DNA from: Oscillospiraceae bacterium
Lineage (GTDB): Bacteria > Bacillota > Clostridia > UMGS1810
Direction: 5' to 3'
Length of the DNA stretch: 64,000 nt
Assembly: GCA_015068825.1 (NCBI GenBank)
Contig: SVJU01000006.1
Location: 1-64,000, forward strand
The notes beneath the pieces were generated by a model. That model saw nothing but the letters and a program-made list of their open reading frames with translations. It had not been told where the DNA came from and searched no databases. The translations under genes and the position numbers were made by a program. Positions 8,484 through 16,940 of the stretch are shown here, piece after piece; within the stretch, counting starts at the first letter, position 1; every line of letters starts with the position of its first letter.

Positions 8484-9356
8484 TTATTTTGAGAAAAAAT
8501 CTTTTTTTATAAGTTGTATCATTATGGATGTATTCAAATTCACTGCATCTTCAGGATAAATTGCTTTAATATATCCATGCCAGAACTTATTTTTTATCAT
8601 CCTTAAAATCTCTTCATCTGATTTTCCGTTTTTAAAAAAATCAAGTATTTCCTGCGCAGTTTGTTCTGATGCAGCTTTCATATTATCAAGAAAGTATTTT
8701 GTCTGTTTCTCATTTAATATTCCATAATGGGGAGCAAGTAAATATTTTATATCCAACTGTTCTGCTTTCTCAATTGATTTTATAGTATCTTCATAGCTTA
8801 CAAGATAAGACGGAACAATGTTTTTTTCGCCGTCATATACACCAAGTGTTTCGTTAGAAAGAAAAAGACCTTTTTCTCTGCAATAAAAGCCTACAGAGCA
8901 CTTTGTATGTCCGGGCAAATTAACAACTTCAAATTCCATATCTCCTGCTTTGATAATATCTCCTTCATCAACAGCAATATCAACCTTGAGTTCATCACCG
9001 AGAAATTCATAATCGCCAGCTCCGCATTTTTTTGCAAATTTGGCATCAAGTTCTTTCATTGTTCTTTTGGCACCGATACGCCCAAAAATTTCAACAGCAT
9101 ATTTTCCGGCAACAACTTTTGCATCAGGATACCGTCTTAAAATATATGCACTTCCAAGAGCGTGGTCGTAGTGGGAATGAGTTAAGAATATATAATCAAG
9201 TTTTCTTTCTCCTAAAACTAATTTTATATTATCCGCAACGTCATATCCAGTAAAACCAAATCCCGTATCATACAAAATACTTGTGTTTCCATTATCAATT
9301 AAAAACGCTGCATCTCCCTTTTGACAACGAACATCGGTTATTTTTATGTTTTTCAT
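8484..9356 (-). CDS. MBL-fold metallo-hydrolase
   Basis: A 290-residue metallo-beta-lactamase-fold hydrolase. The metal-binding H-x-H-x-D-H motif is intact (THSHYDHALG, residues ~59-68), followed by the downstream histidine in LPGHTKCSVGFY (~149) and the terminal histidine in LLAPHYGILNE (~208). Aspartate/glutamate residues between them fit a dinuclear zinc or iron site. It is cytoplasmic, with no signal peptide. It starts at ATG 9356 and lies 22 bases downstream of the membrane-protein gene, so the two probably form a pair driven by the promoter at 10166-10194. The substrate cannot be named; relatives include glyoxalase II-like and lactonase enzymes. Confidence 0.85.
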   Translation of the reverse strand: MKNIKITDVRCQKGDAAFLIDNGNTSILYDTGFGFTGYDVADNIKLVLGERKLDYIFLTHSHYDHALGSAYILRRYPDAKVVAGKYAVEIFGRIGAKRTMKELDAKFAKKCGAGDYEFLGDELKVDIAVDEGDIIKAGDMEFEVVNLPGHTKCSVGFYCREKGLFLSNETLGVYDGEKNIVPSYLVSYEDTIKSIEKAEQLDIKYLLAPHYGILNEKQTKYFLDNMKAASEQTAQEILDFFKNGKSDEEILRMIKNKFWHGYIKAIYPEDAVNLNTSIMIQLIKKDFFSK

Positions 9357-9378
9357 ACAATTACCTTCTTGAATAATA

Positions 9379-10122
9379 CTATTTTCTCAATCTTCTGCAA
9401 TATTGAGTGCAGAGTTTATCGGTACACTCCGAGCATTTAAGTGCCATATTACTGTTTTCCCAAAATCGCTCCGGATATGTAAAAACACATATTTCCCATA
9501 CAAGCCATATAATAAGCGAGAATATAACAAGCGACCATGAAAAGAAACTGTTTACTGTAACAATGGGCAAAAACATCATCAAGTGGTCCCAATTAAATAT
9601 TCTGCAGGTGGTACAGCATTTATTTTTCATTATAAGTCTAAACGGACACCAAATAAGGACACATATCAAATCACACACATAAAAGAATGTTGATAACAGT
9701 ACCATTGCACCCGTATCTATGATTCCTGTTAAGTGCAATATACTGATTGCAATGGTAAGCAAAATCCATATTACCATAACCTTATATGCGGCTGCAGTTG
9801 TATCTTTGATGTACTCTTTTAAATTCTTATAGTTAATCTTCTCTTTTATCGGCCGGAATAATGACTCAAAAATCTTTTGCGAACCAATGGATATGTGTGA
9901 TTTTACGGGAATGAGCTGTAGCACCATATCCCACATCCAGATTATCCACAGAATGTGTAACAGAGAAAATTCATTAAAAAAATTCCATCCGTTTGCGATA
10001 TTAAATTTTTCTCTATCAAATATGTAAATCATAATTGAAATGAGAAACACAACTACTCTGCCAATCAATCGCAGAAAATATATTCCTCTTGTTTTTGATA
10101 TACGGTTGTTATTCTGTTGCAT
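9379..10122 (-). CDS. Multi-pass membrane protein with a cysteine-rich tail
   Basis: A 247-residue protein with about six hydrophobic segments (near residues 17-35, 50-68, 115-133, 138-158, 180-198, 200-215). A CCTTCRIFNWDH segment lies on a cytoplasmic loop, and the C-terminus carries CSECTDKLCTQYCRRLRK. The two cysteine clusters (CCTTC and CxxCx4CxxxC) could bind a metal or an Fe-S cluster. I know no assigned function for this family. The start is ATG 10122 behind AAAGGAA, with a consensus promoter 44 bases upstream. It precedes the MBL-fold gene in the same transcript. Confidence 0.7.
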   Translation of the reverse strand: MQQNNNRISKTRGIYFLRLIGRVVVFLISIMIYIFDREKFNIANGWNFFNEFSLLHILWIIWMWDMVLQLIPVKSHISIGSQKIFESLFRPIKEKINYKNLKEYIKDTTAAAYKVMVIWILLTIAISILHLTGIIDTGAMVLLSTFFYVCDLICVLIWCPFRLIMKNKCCTTCRIFNWDHLMMFLPIVTVNSFFSWSLVIFSLIIWLVWEICVFTYPERFWENSNMALKCSECTDKLCTQYCRRLRK

Positions 10123-10165
10123 ATGATGATATTCCTTTAATAGCTATTTGAATAATTTTTTGTAT

Positions 10166-10194
10166 ATTATACTATAAAATTAATTATAATTCAA
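10166..10194 (-). promoter_or_regulatory. Sigma-A promoter for the membrane protein and MBL genes
   Basis: On the minus strand: TTGAAT (10194-10189), 17-base spacer, TATAAT (10171-10166). Confidence 0.65.
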
Positions 10195-10211
10195 TCAATT
10201 TTGAAGATTTT

Positions 10212-10260
10212 AAAAGCGGAACCAAGATTTCTTTCGATTTCCCGATTCCGCTTTTATTTA
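10212..10260 (-). terminator. Intrinsic terminator of the GH31-LemA-DUF2207-lipoprotein operon
   Basis: AAAAGCGGAA (10212-10221) pairs with TTCCGCTTTT (10246-10255). On the minus strand the stem is followed by a short T-rich stretch. It lies about 110 bases beyond the stop codon of the lipoprotein gene. Confidence 0.6.
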
Positions 10261-10304
10261 TACCCCTGAAAATGATTTAGTTTCATTCGCAGGGGTATTT
10301 TTTT
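10261..10304 (+). terminator. Strong plus-strand hairpin with seven-T run
   Basis: TACCCCTG (10261-10268) pairs with CAGGGGTA (10290-10297) and is followed by seven T. An inner AATGA/TCATT pairing extends the stem. It points along the plus strand although no plus-strand gene lies just upstream. It may block antisense transcription into the minus-strand operon. Confidence 0.6.
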
Positions 10305-10364
10305 CACTATTCTTCTACCTTATTTGTTATTTTAGAAATCTTTTTACGGATTTACACAATATTT

Positions 10365-10844
10365 TTAATATTCGATTTCTGCACCAACTTTTTCAGCCAT
10401 AGTTTCTAAAGCTTTATTGTATTCATCAAGAAGTGATATACCTTCATTAATCTTTTCATTACCTTCGTTCATTTTGTCAGCATCCTGTTTCTGAATACTT
10501 TCAAGAATTAAAGTAAATCCTTCTTTGTATGCTTCCATTACTTTTACATATTTTGCTTTGATTTCTTTAACTTCTTCTGTTTCAAGACTGATTTTTCCAA
10601 GTCTTTCAAGAGAGTCTTCAACAAGAGGCAACATTACATCTTTAAGGCTTGCTTCAAGCTGTGCATCTTCTTCGAATTTTTCCCATTTTCCTGCTTCAGC
10701 AGTTATTTTTTCGTAGTTTGCGTTTGTTTCTACCATTTCCACATTCAAAAAGTTTTCAAACTCATCATAAACAGGATCACTACATCCTGTAAGAAGTGTA
10801 AAGGCCATAACCAATACAAGTAAAAGTGATACAATTTTTTTCAT
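10365..10844 (-). CDS. Small lipoprotein, coiled-coil, unknown function
   Basis: A 159-residue predicted lipoprotein. It begins MKKIVSLLLVLVMAF and has the lipobox LLTGC, with lipidated Cys at about residue 22. The mature part is almost entirely helical and rich in Glu and Lys (for example LERLGKISLETEEVKEIKAKY), suggesting a helical bundle on the outside of the membrane. The start is ATG 10844 behind GGAGG; the frame is open further upstream, but that part only overlaps the DUF2207 gene. It is the last gene of the GH31-LemA-DUF2207 cluster. I do not recognise a named family. Confidence 0.75.
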   Translation of the reverse strand: MKKIVSLLLVLVMAFTLLTGCSDPVYDEFENFLNVEMVETNANYEKITAEAGKWEKFEEDAQLEASLKDVMLPLVEDSLERLGKISLETEEVKEIKAKYVKVMEAYKEGFTLILESIQKQDADKMNEGNEKINEGISLLDEYNKALETMAEKVGAEIEY

Positions 10845-10887
10845 AATAAAATCCTCCAAATTTAATATATTTAACCTATTATAAGTT

Positions 10888-12546
10888 CTACCTTGAACCG
10901 CCGCCACGGCCACCGCCTGAAAAGCCACCGCCGCCGCCAAATGACGACCTTCCGCCGCCACCGCCTGTTCTTCTTGCCTGCATTGCACGCTGCGAAGAAC
11001 GGTACATACTGCGGTAATAACTGTTTGCAATAATTACATTTCTGTTATAGTTATCAAATTCATATATCTTTTCAGGGTACACCTGTTTAAATTGATTAAG
11101 CACCTTTTCTGCATTTCCAAAAAGTGTGGCATACACAAGATATTCCTTCCAGATAACCGTTTCGCTTATATCTCTTTCGCCTATAAGGGTAAATTCCTCA
11201 AGATATTTTTTCAAGCCCATAACCTCTCTAAGTTCTTTTTTACCGTTATCGCTCAATTTCTTAATGGATCTTCCTGCACCCTTTAAAAACCCTTTCTGCG
11301 AAATGAATGTATCTTTGCCGTTATTTCTTATTCCCCTTATTATACCTAAAATTGTTTCGGGATTTTTGTATGAGTATTTCTCAAGCTCTTTTTCCTGCAA
11401 AATGCCATCTTCCCCGGCAGCATTTATGAGCGTGTTATAAAGAGATATTTCTGCTAACGCATCAGGCTCTTTAATAAGCTTTAAGTTAACCGATTGTTTT
11501 ACCCTTCCGAAAAAGCCAACATTTTCTTCTGTTAAAGGCTCTATGCAGCCTTTGTTTATCATAGAAAGAATAAGAGCGCCTATAATATGACTTTCTTCTT
11601 TTGCTACATAAAAGTTCTGTGCAAGATAATGAGATACCGAAATATTTCCGCCATTTGGGACATCCCTGAAATACCCTGTTTGTTTATAAAACTTTTTAAT
11701 ACTCCTTTTGCGTTTTATAAACAACACAATTACAAAAATAACAAGCAAGTGAGAAAACAAAAGAATTATAAGTCCTATAACAGTTGCAAAAATGCCAACT
11801 TCATCTAATTCATTATCCAGATAGTCACTGCCTTCAAATGCGCGGTTCTTAACAGTTTCAAACGATTTGCTGACCGATGTTTTGGGCGATATAATTCCCT
11901 TATTAAGACGCAGCATAACAATCATTGAGTTGCTTTTAGAAAGCGAAGATGTGGTCCATGCATTAACGCTGCCGTTTTCAAACTCTATATATCCGTCATA
12001 TCCAAAACCCCAGATTGCACAATTTTCTTCAGTCAGCATAGTGCCATTCTGCAGAAGAATATTAATATGTCCGTCTGTTGGAAAGGTTGACATATCAGGG
12101 TTTATAAACATAAAATTTGTTCCGTCGTAATCGGTATAGCTTTTTATAAAATCTGTTACAACATATTCAATGGCATATCTGTTTTCGCCATACTCTGAAA
12201 TACCAAAACACAATTCTACGCCTTCTGAAGTTTTATTTATCCCGCATTTTCCCGATTTTTCCTCAAAGCTCAAATCAACATTCCAGTTGTCTTCAAATTC
12301 ATATTCGCCGTTTTTATCCGATACTTTTAAATCCGAAACGGCAATATCGCCGGTTGCTATCGGTATGTAATTTTCTGTTCCTTCATTAAAATTACCATGC
12401 CAGTTCTGAACAATATATGCACTTCCGTCATCTCTTATGGTTACATCAATATCAATTTCAGAAACATTATTTTTAGCAATAACCGAGCCGGAACAAAGAA
12501 CTGATATAAGCAGTATTGCTATAAGCAATTTTTTAATCAGCTTCAT
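10888..12546 (-). CDS. DUF2207 domain membrane protein
   Basis: About 552 residues. A signal peptide (MKLIKKLLIAILLISVLCSGS) is followed by a beta-rich extracellular DUF2207 region (IDIDVTIRDDGSAYIVQNWHG). A transmembrane helix lies near residues 245-270, followed by basic residues (FIKRKRSIKKF). A cytoplasmic domain follows, ending in a glycine-rich tail (RRTGGGGGRSSFGGGGGFSGGG), the usual end for this family. The start is ATG 12546 with GAGGTAAGAG upstream, 10 bases after the lemA stop; an in-frame start at 12609 would overlap lemA. DUF2207 and LemA genes commonly sit together. The biochemical role is unknown; a membrane-envelope function is likely. Confidence 0.85.
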   Translation of the reverse strand: MKLIKKLLIAILLISVLCSGSVIAKNNVSEIDIDVTIRDDGSAYIVQNWHGNFNEGTENYIPIATGDIAVSDLKVSDKNGEYEFEDNWNVDLSFEEKSGKCGINKTSEGVELCFGISEYGENRYAIEYVVTDFIKSYTDYDGTNFMFINPDMSTFPTDGHINILLQNGTMLTEENCAIWGFGYDGYIEFENGSVNAWTTSSLSKSNSMIVMLRLNKGIISPKTSVSKSFETVKNRAFEGSDYLDNELDEVGIFATVIGLIILLFSHLLVIFVIVLFIKRKRSIKKFYKQTGYFRDVPNGGNISVSHYLAQNFYVAKEESHIIGALILSMINKGCIEPLTEENVGFFGRVKQSVNLKLIKEPDALAEISLYNTLINAAGEDGILQEKELEKYSYKNPETILGIIRGIRNNGKDTFISQKGFLKGAGRSIKKLSDNGKKELREVMGLKKYLEEFTLIGERDISETVIWKEYLVYATLFGNAEKVLNQFKQVYPEKIYEFDNYNRNVIIANSYYRSMYRSSQRAMQARRTGGGGGRSSFGGGGGFSGGGRGGGSR

Positions 12547-12556
12547 ATCTCTTACC

Positions 12557-13102
12557 TCATTTAAGACTTGGCATTTCCGCTTTTTTGTCATTTGTTTCAA
12601 GGTAATCACGGCTTTTTATACCAAGTATTCCTGCCGCAACAGATGTAGGAAACATTCTGATTGTACGGTTTAATTTTGTAACGCTGTCATTATACACAAG
12701 TCGTGATTTACGCACCATTTCTTCGTACATATTCACACTGTCCATTGTCTTGATATAGTTTTCATTCGCCTTAAGTTCAGGATAGCTTTCTGCAACAGCC
12801 ATAATTTTGCCCATAGCTTCAGTAAGAATATTTTCCTGCGCATCAACATCAGAAGCTGAGCTTTTTGAATTTATGGATGTGCGCATTTTTATAGCATCAG
12901 ATATTGTTTTATACTCGTGTTCTGCATACCCCTTTGTTAAATCCAAAAGAGCAGTAAGTGCATCCCAGCGCGAAGAAAGCTGAACACCAATCTGACTCAT
13001 TGAATTGTTAATGTTTTCATCCATTACCACCAGTTTTCTTTGTGCAGATACAAACCACAACACCACTATTACAACTACTGCAATTAAAATTGCAATTGAC
13101 AT
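12557..13102 (-). CDS. lemA: LemA family protein
   Basis: A 181-residue LemA protein. An N-terminal transmembrane helix (AILIAVVVIVVLWFVSA) leads into a long helical bundle with family landmarks: MDENINNSMSQIGVQLSSRWDAL, then LKANENYIKTMDSV and YNDSVTKLNRTIRMFPTS. The bulk of LemA proteins lies outside the membrane with a short cytoplasmic N-terminus. It starts at ATG 13102 after AAGGGGG, 17 bases from the GH31 stop, and is followed after 10 bases by the DUF2207 gene. The pair is widespread, but its molecular role is not settled. Confidence 0.9.
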   Translation of the reverse strand: MSIAILIAVVVIVVLWFVSAQRKLVVMDENINNSMSQIGVQLSSRWDALTALLDLTKGYAEHEYKTISDAIKMRTSINSKSSASDVDAQENILTEAMGKIMAVAESYPELKANENYIKTMDSVNMYEEMVRKSRLVYNDSVTKLNRTIRMFPTSVAAGILGIKSRDYLETNDKKAEMPSLK

Positions 13103-13119
13103 ATAAATTACCCCCTTTG

Positions 13120-15450
13120 TTAAATTATAACTTCTAAAAGTGCATTTTTCAGATTATTATCAATATCCATTGCACAAATATCACAAATTGCTTCTTTCTT
13201 GCTCTTTTCTTTTACTATATTGTAAATTTTAATTTTTGCATCATAGTAAGAATGAGCTTCATTTAAAATATCGTATACCTTGCTTACATAATCATTTTCG
13301 GATATTTTTAATGTTTTTGAAAAGCTTATTATAATTTCATCATCAGCTTTTACTTTTATCTCTATTGCACCGTTTTTGTACGATTTTTGAACATTCACAT
13401 TTGATGATGCCCTTACATTGTTTACGCAGTTAAGAATGATTTTATAAGACCTGTCCTTTGGTATGAGTTTCAAATCGCCTTGAGGTTTTGAAATTTTAAG
13501 TGTTTTGTTATCCCAGTCAAAATAAATTTTTGTTTTTACACATTTCCCATTTTCATAATCAAGTGATTTACCATCATCTTCATATAGTGTAAATTCATTA
13601 TTTGCACCAGGGAAAATGTTAAGTATAACCTCTTTTGGATTTTCAACGCTGTTATCTTTTATTTCGCAGGTTGGAATAATTGCTCCCGCTTTTGCTAATA
13701 CTGGCATTTCATCGTATTTTCTGTACACCTTTACTTTGCGGTTTCCTTCATACATATATTTATTGAAAAAGTCAAACCACTTGCCCTTTGGAAGATACAT
13801 TGTAACAGATGCCATTTGTGTAACTTCGTCTTTCTTTTGTGTAATCGGGCAAACAATCATTTCTGTGCCAAAGAAATATTCATTTTTTACTTCATAAGCA
13901 TCAGATATATCGGGATATTCATAATACATAGGTGTAATTATAGGCATATTATCGTTATGAGCCCTGAAATTCATTGTATATGTATAAGGAATCATTTCGT
14001 AGCGCAAACGAAGGAATTTTTTCATGCTCTTATATGTTTCATAATTAAAATGCCATGGTTCACGGTTTATAAATTCGTTGTTTGAGCAATGAAGTCTTAA
14101 AATGGGCGAAAATGTACCAAGCTGTGTCCAGCGGTTCATAAGCTCATCATCACGGTATCCACGCATGTGACCGCCGATATCATGACTCCACCATCCATAA
14201 CCCACATTTGATGCACATAATGTAAAATACGGCTGAAAATCAAGGCTTTCCCAGTTTATAATGGTATCCCCCGAAAAACCAACCGGATAACGATGTGAAC
14301 CAAAACCAGAAAATCTTGAAAACAATAAACCTCTGCTGTTATTTTTGGTGTTGTCGTGATAGTGGAAGTGATTTAACATCCAGAGTGGGTCAAGACCTTT
14401 TGTTTTTGTGGTATTTCCCTGTTGCCAGTCCATCCACCAAAAATCAACGCCATCATCTTCAAGCGGTTTTAAAACCTTGTCAAAGTAAACATCTACAAAT
14501 TTTTTATCTGCAATATCAAAAGCAACATTTTCTTCATTTTTGTAATCAACCCCCATTGCTTTGGCGGTTTCTTCATAGCAATCTTCATGCGCAGAAATAC
14601 CTTCTGCCGGATGAAGATTAAGTGTAGCCTTCATATTATTATCGTGAAGATATTTTAAAAAGTCTTTTGGGTCTTTAAATAAATTTTTATCCCAGCTAAA
14701 ACCTGTCCAGCCTGAACCATATTTAGTGTCGATATTAACCTTATGCCAATCCATATCGATTACAGCAACAGATAACGGAATATTTTCCTTTTTAAATTTT
14801 TCCATAAGATTAATATATTCTGTATCGGAGTATTTGTGATATCTGCTCCACCAGTTACCCATAGCAAATCTGGGAAGAAGAGGTGTTTTTCCTGTCAGAG
14901 TATAGTAAGCATTTAAACACTCTTTATACTCTTTTGGATATGCAAAAACATACATATCAATTTTTTGTTCATCTCTTACTTCTACCCAACCATCCAAAGT
15001 TTGTGCCAATGTATGAGAATCATCCATAATTCCAAATGAACTTTGACTCATAATGCTTTTTGGCATATTGTCGCCACCACTTACACCATCAAGTGTTCTG
15101 TTTGTACCTGGAAGCGCTTTTGGTTCATCACCAAAATACCACACACCCGGATATTTGCCTAAACGACCGCAAAAAGATATGCTTAAAGTATTTTTAGAAA
15201 ATTCACCGCCACGATATGTAAGTCGGATTGAGTCGGTTTCTATTTTTATTGTGCCATCTTTTTTGATGGTTTTATAATCAGGAACCGGAAAAAGTCTGTT
15301 TACAACACTTTGAGTTTTTCTGTCCTCAAACTTTCCGTCCTTTGCATATTCAAGCCTTATAAGCTGGCTTGTAAGAACTGTAAATCTAAAATCTTTGCCA
15401 CGTACAATGGCTTTTTTATCTGCAACAGGATTAGGTAAAAATTTATTCAT
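13120..15450 (-). CDS. Glycoside hydrolase family 31 (alpha-glucosidase/alpha-xylosidase type)
   Basis: A 776-residue GH31 enzyme that releases alpha-linked sugars with retention. An N-terminal beta-sandwich (~1-200) precedes the (beta/alpha)8 barrel. The nucleophile aspartate is in DFWWMDWQQG (~residue 340) and the acid/base aspartate in GFSGDTIINW (~395). An IDMDWH strand near 240 and GWWSHDIGGH near 420 complete the sugar pocket. C-terminal beta domains follow from ~560. There is no signal peptide, so it acts in the cytoplasm on imported oligosaccharides. The extra ~80 residues at the end are helical. The substrate (glucose versus xylose) cannot be fixed from sequence alone. It starts the operon with lemA, the DUF2207 gene and the lipoprotein gene. 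Confidence 0.9.
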   Translation of the reverse strand: MNKFLPNPVADKKAIVRGKDFRFTVLTSQLIRLEYAKDGKFEDRKTQSVVNRLFPVPDYKTIKKDGTIKIETDSIRLTYRGGEFSKNTLSISFCGRLGKYPGVWYFGDEPKALPGTNRTLDGVSGGDNMPKSIMSQSSFGIMDDSHTLAQTLDGWVEVRDEQKIDMYVFAYPKEYKECLNAYYTLTGKTPLLPRFAMGNWWSRYHKYSDTEYINLMEKFKKENIPLSVAVIDMDWHKVNIDTKYGSGWTGFSWDKNLFKDPKDFLKYLHDNNMKATLNLHPAEGISAHEDCYEETAKAMGVDYKNEENVAFDIADKKFVDVYFDKVLKPLEDDGVDFWWMDWQQGNTTKTKGLDPLWMLNHFHYHDNTKNNSRGLLFSRFSGFGSHRYPVGFSGDTIINWESLDFQPYFTLCASNVGYGWWSHDIGGHMRGYRDDELMNRWTQLGTFSPILRLHCSNNEFINREPWHFNYETYKSMKKFLRLRYEMIPYTYTMNFRAHNDNMPIITPMYYEYPDISDAYEVKNEYFFGTEMIVCPITQKKDEVTQMASVTMYLPKGKWFDFFNKYMYEGNRKVKVYRKYDEMPVLAKAGAIIPTCEIKDNSVENPKEVILNIFPGANNEFTLYEDDGKSLDYENGKCVKTKIYFDWDNKTLKISKPQGDLKLIPKDRSYKIILNCVNNVRASSNVNVQKSYKNGAIEIKVKADDEIIISFSKTLKISENDYVSKVYDILNEAHSYYDAKIKIYNIVKEKSKKEAICDICAMDIDNNLKNALLEVII

Positions 15451-15479
15451 ATTTACACCTCATTAATGCTTTTTTGATA

Positions 15480-15508
15480 ATTATACCACTCACAACAAAA
15501 ATATTCAA
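15480..15508 (-). promoter_or_regulatory. Sigma-A promoter of the GH31 operon
   Basis: On the minus strand: TTGAAT (15508-15503), 17-base spacer, TATAAT (15485-15480), then GAGGTG ahead of the ATG at 15450. Confidence 0.7.
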
Positions 15509-15510
15509 TA

Positions 15511-15545
15511 AAAAAATCCCCTTTTTCAAGGGGATTTTTAAAATG
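15511..15545 (-). terminator. Intrinsic terminator after rubrerythrin
   Basis: AAAAATCCCCTT pairs with AAGGGGATTTTT around a short A-rich loop, and a T-run follows on the minus strand. It ends the perR-rubrerythrin transcript immediately before the GH31 promoter. Confidence 0.8.
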
Positions 15546-15546
15546 A

Positions 15547-16083
15547 TTAATAATTTTCTGCTTTAACTTCAAAGTAAGATTTTGGATGGTCACAAACAGG
15601 GCAAACCTCGGGAGCGGCATCACCATAGTGTAATCTTCCGCAGTTTCTGCATTTCCAAACCATTTTACCGTTCTTTCTGAACACTTCGTTGTTGTTGATA
15701 TTTTCAATAAGTTTTCTGTATCTTTCTTCGTGTTCTTTTTCAATTTCGCCAACCATTTCAAAAAGATTTGCAATCTGGTCAAAGCCTTCCGCTTTTGCTT
15801 CTTCGGCAAATGTTTTATACATATCTGTCCATTCGTAGTTTTCGCCTGCAGCAGCATCTTTTAAATTTTCAAGTGTACCGGGCATACCGCCATGAAGTAA
15901 TTTAAACCAGATTTTTGCGTGTTCTTTTTCGTTTTCGGCTGTTTCGGTAAATAGTGCAGCAATCTGCTCATAACCGTCTTTTTTAGCTTTTGAAGCATAA
16001 TATGTGTATTTGTTTCTTGCCTGAGATTCACCTGCAAATGCAGCCATTAAATTAGCTTCTGTTCTTGATCCTTTTAATTCCAT
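15547..16083 (-). CDS. rbr: Rubrerythrin
   Basis: A 178-residue non-haem iron peroxidase that reduces hydrogen peroxide in anaerobes. The N-terminal ferritin-like four-helix bundle holds a di-iron site with glutamates in [29 protein letters not shown] and [11 protein letters not shown]. The C-terminal rubredoxin domain binds one iron through CRNCG (~140) and [12 protein letters not shown] (~158). The length is normal. The start is ATG 16083 with AAGGAG upstream; the open frame to a GTG at 16092 is unlikely because it overlaps the ribosome site. It follows perR by 25 bases in one operon, so peroxide should induce both. Confidence 0.95.
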   Translation of the reverse strand: MELKGSRTEANLMAAFAGESQARNKYTYYASKAKKDGYEQIAALFTETAENEKEHAKIWFKLLHGGMPGTLENLKDAAAGENYEWTDMYKTFAEEAKAEGFDQIANLFEMVGEIEKEHEERYRKLIENINNNEVFRKNGKMVWKCRNCGRLHYGDAAPEVCPVCDHPKSYFEVKAENY

Positions 16084-16108
16084 AATAAACACTCCTTAAA
16101 ATAAAAAT

Positions 16109-16486
16109 TTAATTTTTTTGATTACATTTTTTGCATATACCGAAAAATTTTACCTCGGCTCCTAATATAATATTGCCATTTTTTTCAGAAAAATTCATCA
16201 TATCAAGATTTACATCAATATCAAACACATTTTTGCATTTTTCGCATTTTATATGTGCATGAGGTTTGAGTGTACTGTCAAATATCGACTTGCCGGAAAA
16301 ATCAATTTTTAAAATTTTTCCTTCATCTGATAAAAGATTTAAATTTCTGTAAACAGTTCCAAGACTAATATTAGGAATAGTTTCTCTTACATCTTCATAA
16401 ATCATTTCTGCAGTGGGGTGGTCTTTTCTTGAAAGTACATTTTCCAAAACTATTTCTCTTTGCATTGAATACCTTGTAGCTTTCAT
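16109..16486 (-). CDS. perR: Fur-family repressor, PerR type
   Basis: A 125-residue Fur-family regulator. A winged helix (TAEMIYEDVRETIPNISLGTVYRNLNLL) precedes the metal-binding dimerisation domain with KPHAHIKCEKCKNVFDID. Four cysteines in two CxxC pairs (CEKC and CKKC at the end) form the structural zinc site. HAHIKCEKC with an N-terminal His (DHPTAEM) and downstream Asp fits the regulatory Fe/Mn site of PerR. The peroxide-sensing role is inferred from its operon partner rubrerythrin. A palindrome over its own promoter indicates autoregulation. Confidence 0.85.
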   Translation of the reverse strand: MKATRYSMQREIVLENVLSRKDHPTAEMIYEDVRETIPNISLGTVYRNLNLLSDEGKILKIDFSGKSIFDSTLKPHAHIKCEKCKNVFDIDVNLDMMNFSEKNGNIILGAEVKFFGICKKCNQKN

Positions 16487-16505
16487 TTTTATTACTCACC
16501 TCAGT

Positions 16506-16532
16506 ATTATTAGTAATTGTTACTATTATTAT
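16506..16532 (-). promoter_or_regulatory. Candidate PerR/Fur box over the perR promoter
   Basis: The palindrome TAGTAA-CAA-TTACTA (read on the minus strand) lies within a longer AT-rich inverted repeat at 16506-16532. It overlaps the -10 (16533-16528) and the start of transcription, where a bound repressor would block polymerase. The half-site geometry resembles Per boxes. Confidence 0.6.
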
Positions 16533-16556
16533 ATTCCATCATTTTCCATTTGTCAA
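16528..16556 (-). promoter_or_regulatory. Sigma-A promoter of perR-rbr
   Basis: On the minus strand: TTGACA (16556-16551), 17-base spacer, TATAAT (16533-16528), an exact consensus. Confidence 0.8.
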
Positions 16557-16585
16557 CCCCTTTTTCAAAAAAATTTATTTTTTGC

Positions 16586-16614
16586 TTGAAAATATCAATT
16601 ATATATAGTATAAT
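16586..16614 (+). promoter_or_regulatory. Promoter of the SRP RNA
   Basis: TTGAAA (16586-16591), 17-base spacer, TATAAT (16609-16614). Transcription would start at about 16621, exactly where the outer stem of the SRP RNA begins. Confidence 0.8.
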
Positions 16615-16619
16615 AAATA

Positions 16620-16900
16620 GCGGTCGTACAGCCGGGGCGGTAGCGGTGCCCTGTACTTGCAATCCGCTATAGCAAGGGTTATGTCTTTTACGAGGGTTAT
16701 CTTTGTACGGTTTTGCGCTCTGTGATGGGTGTTGATGGCAAGGTCTTACGCAATACAAGGTTGTGAACCAGGTCAGGTGGGGAACCAAGCAGCCTTAAGC
16801 AATTTTTTTGTATGTGCCGTAAGGAAACCTTTCCTGAGCTTTATCATTTTGTTGCACGTGGAATAGATAATTCGACTTTAAGGCGTACGGCCTTTTATTA
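16620..16900 (+). ncRNA. ffs: Signal recognition particle RNA, large Bacillus type
   Basis: The 4.5S/6S-like RNA scaffold of the signal recognition particle. The 5' Alu-type segment GGTAGCGGTGCCCTGTAC and AATCCGCTATAGC match the Gram-positive large SRP RNA. The S-domain, which binds Ffh, is GAACCAGGTCAGG with tetraloop region GGGGAACC and AAGCAGCCTTAAGC (16767-16800). The outer helix closes perfectly: GGTCGTAC (16622-16629) pairs with GTACGGCC (about 16885-16892). It is followed by a T-rich stretch. It lies directly upstream of dnaX, a common arrangement in Firmicutes. Confidence 0.9.
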
Positions 16901-16940
16901 TATACATTTATTTACTTACATATATAAAGGAGGTTTTTTC

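Noticed and set aside
10888-10980. Glycine-run tail of the DUF2207 protein as a frameshift or low-quality region
   Set aside because: Gly-rich tails are normal in this family, and the stop codon and downstream ribosome site are in order.
10845-11030. Upstream extension of the lipoprotein frame
   Set aside because: It overlaps the DUF2207 coding region; the signal peptide and GGAGG site place the start at 10844.
16812-16940. Extended dnaX N-terminus
   Set aside because: It translates SRP RNA, has no ribosome site, and does not look like DnaX; the family start MAYKALYRKWRP is at 16941.
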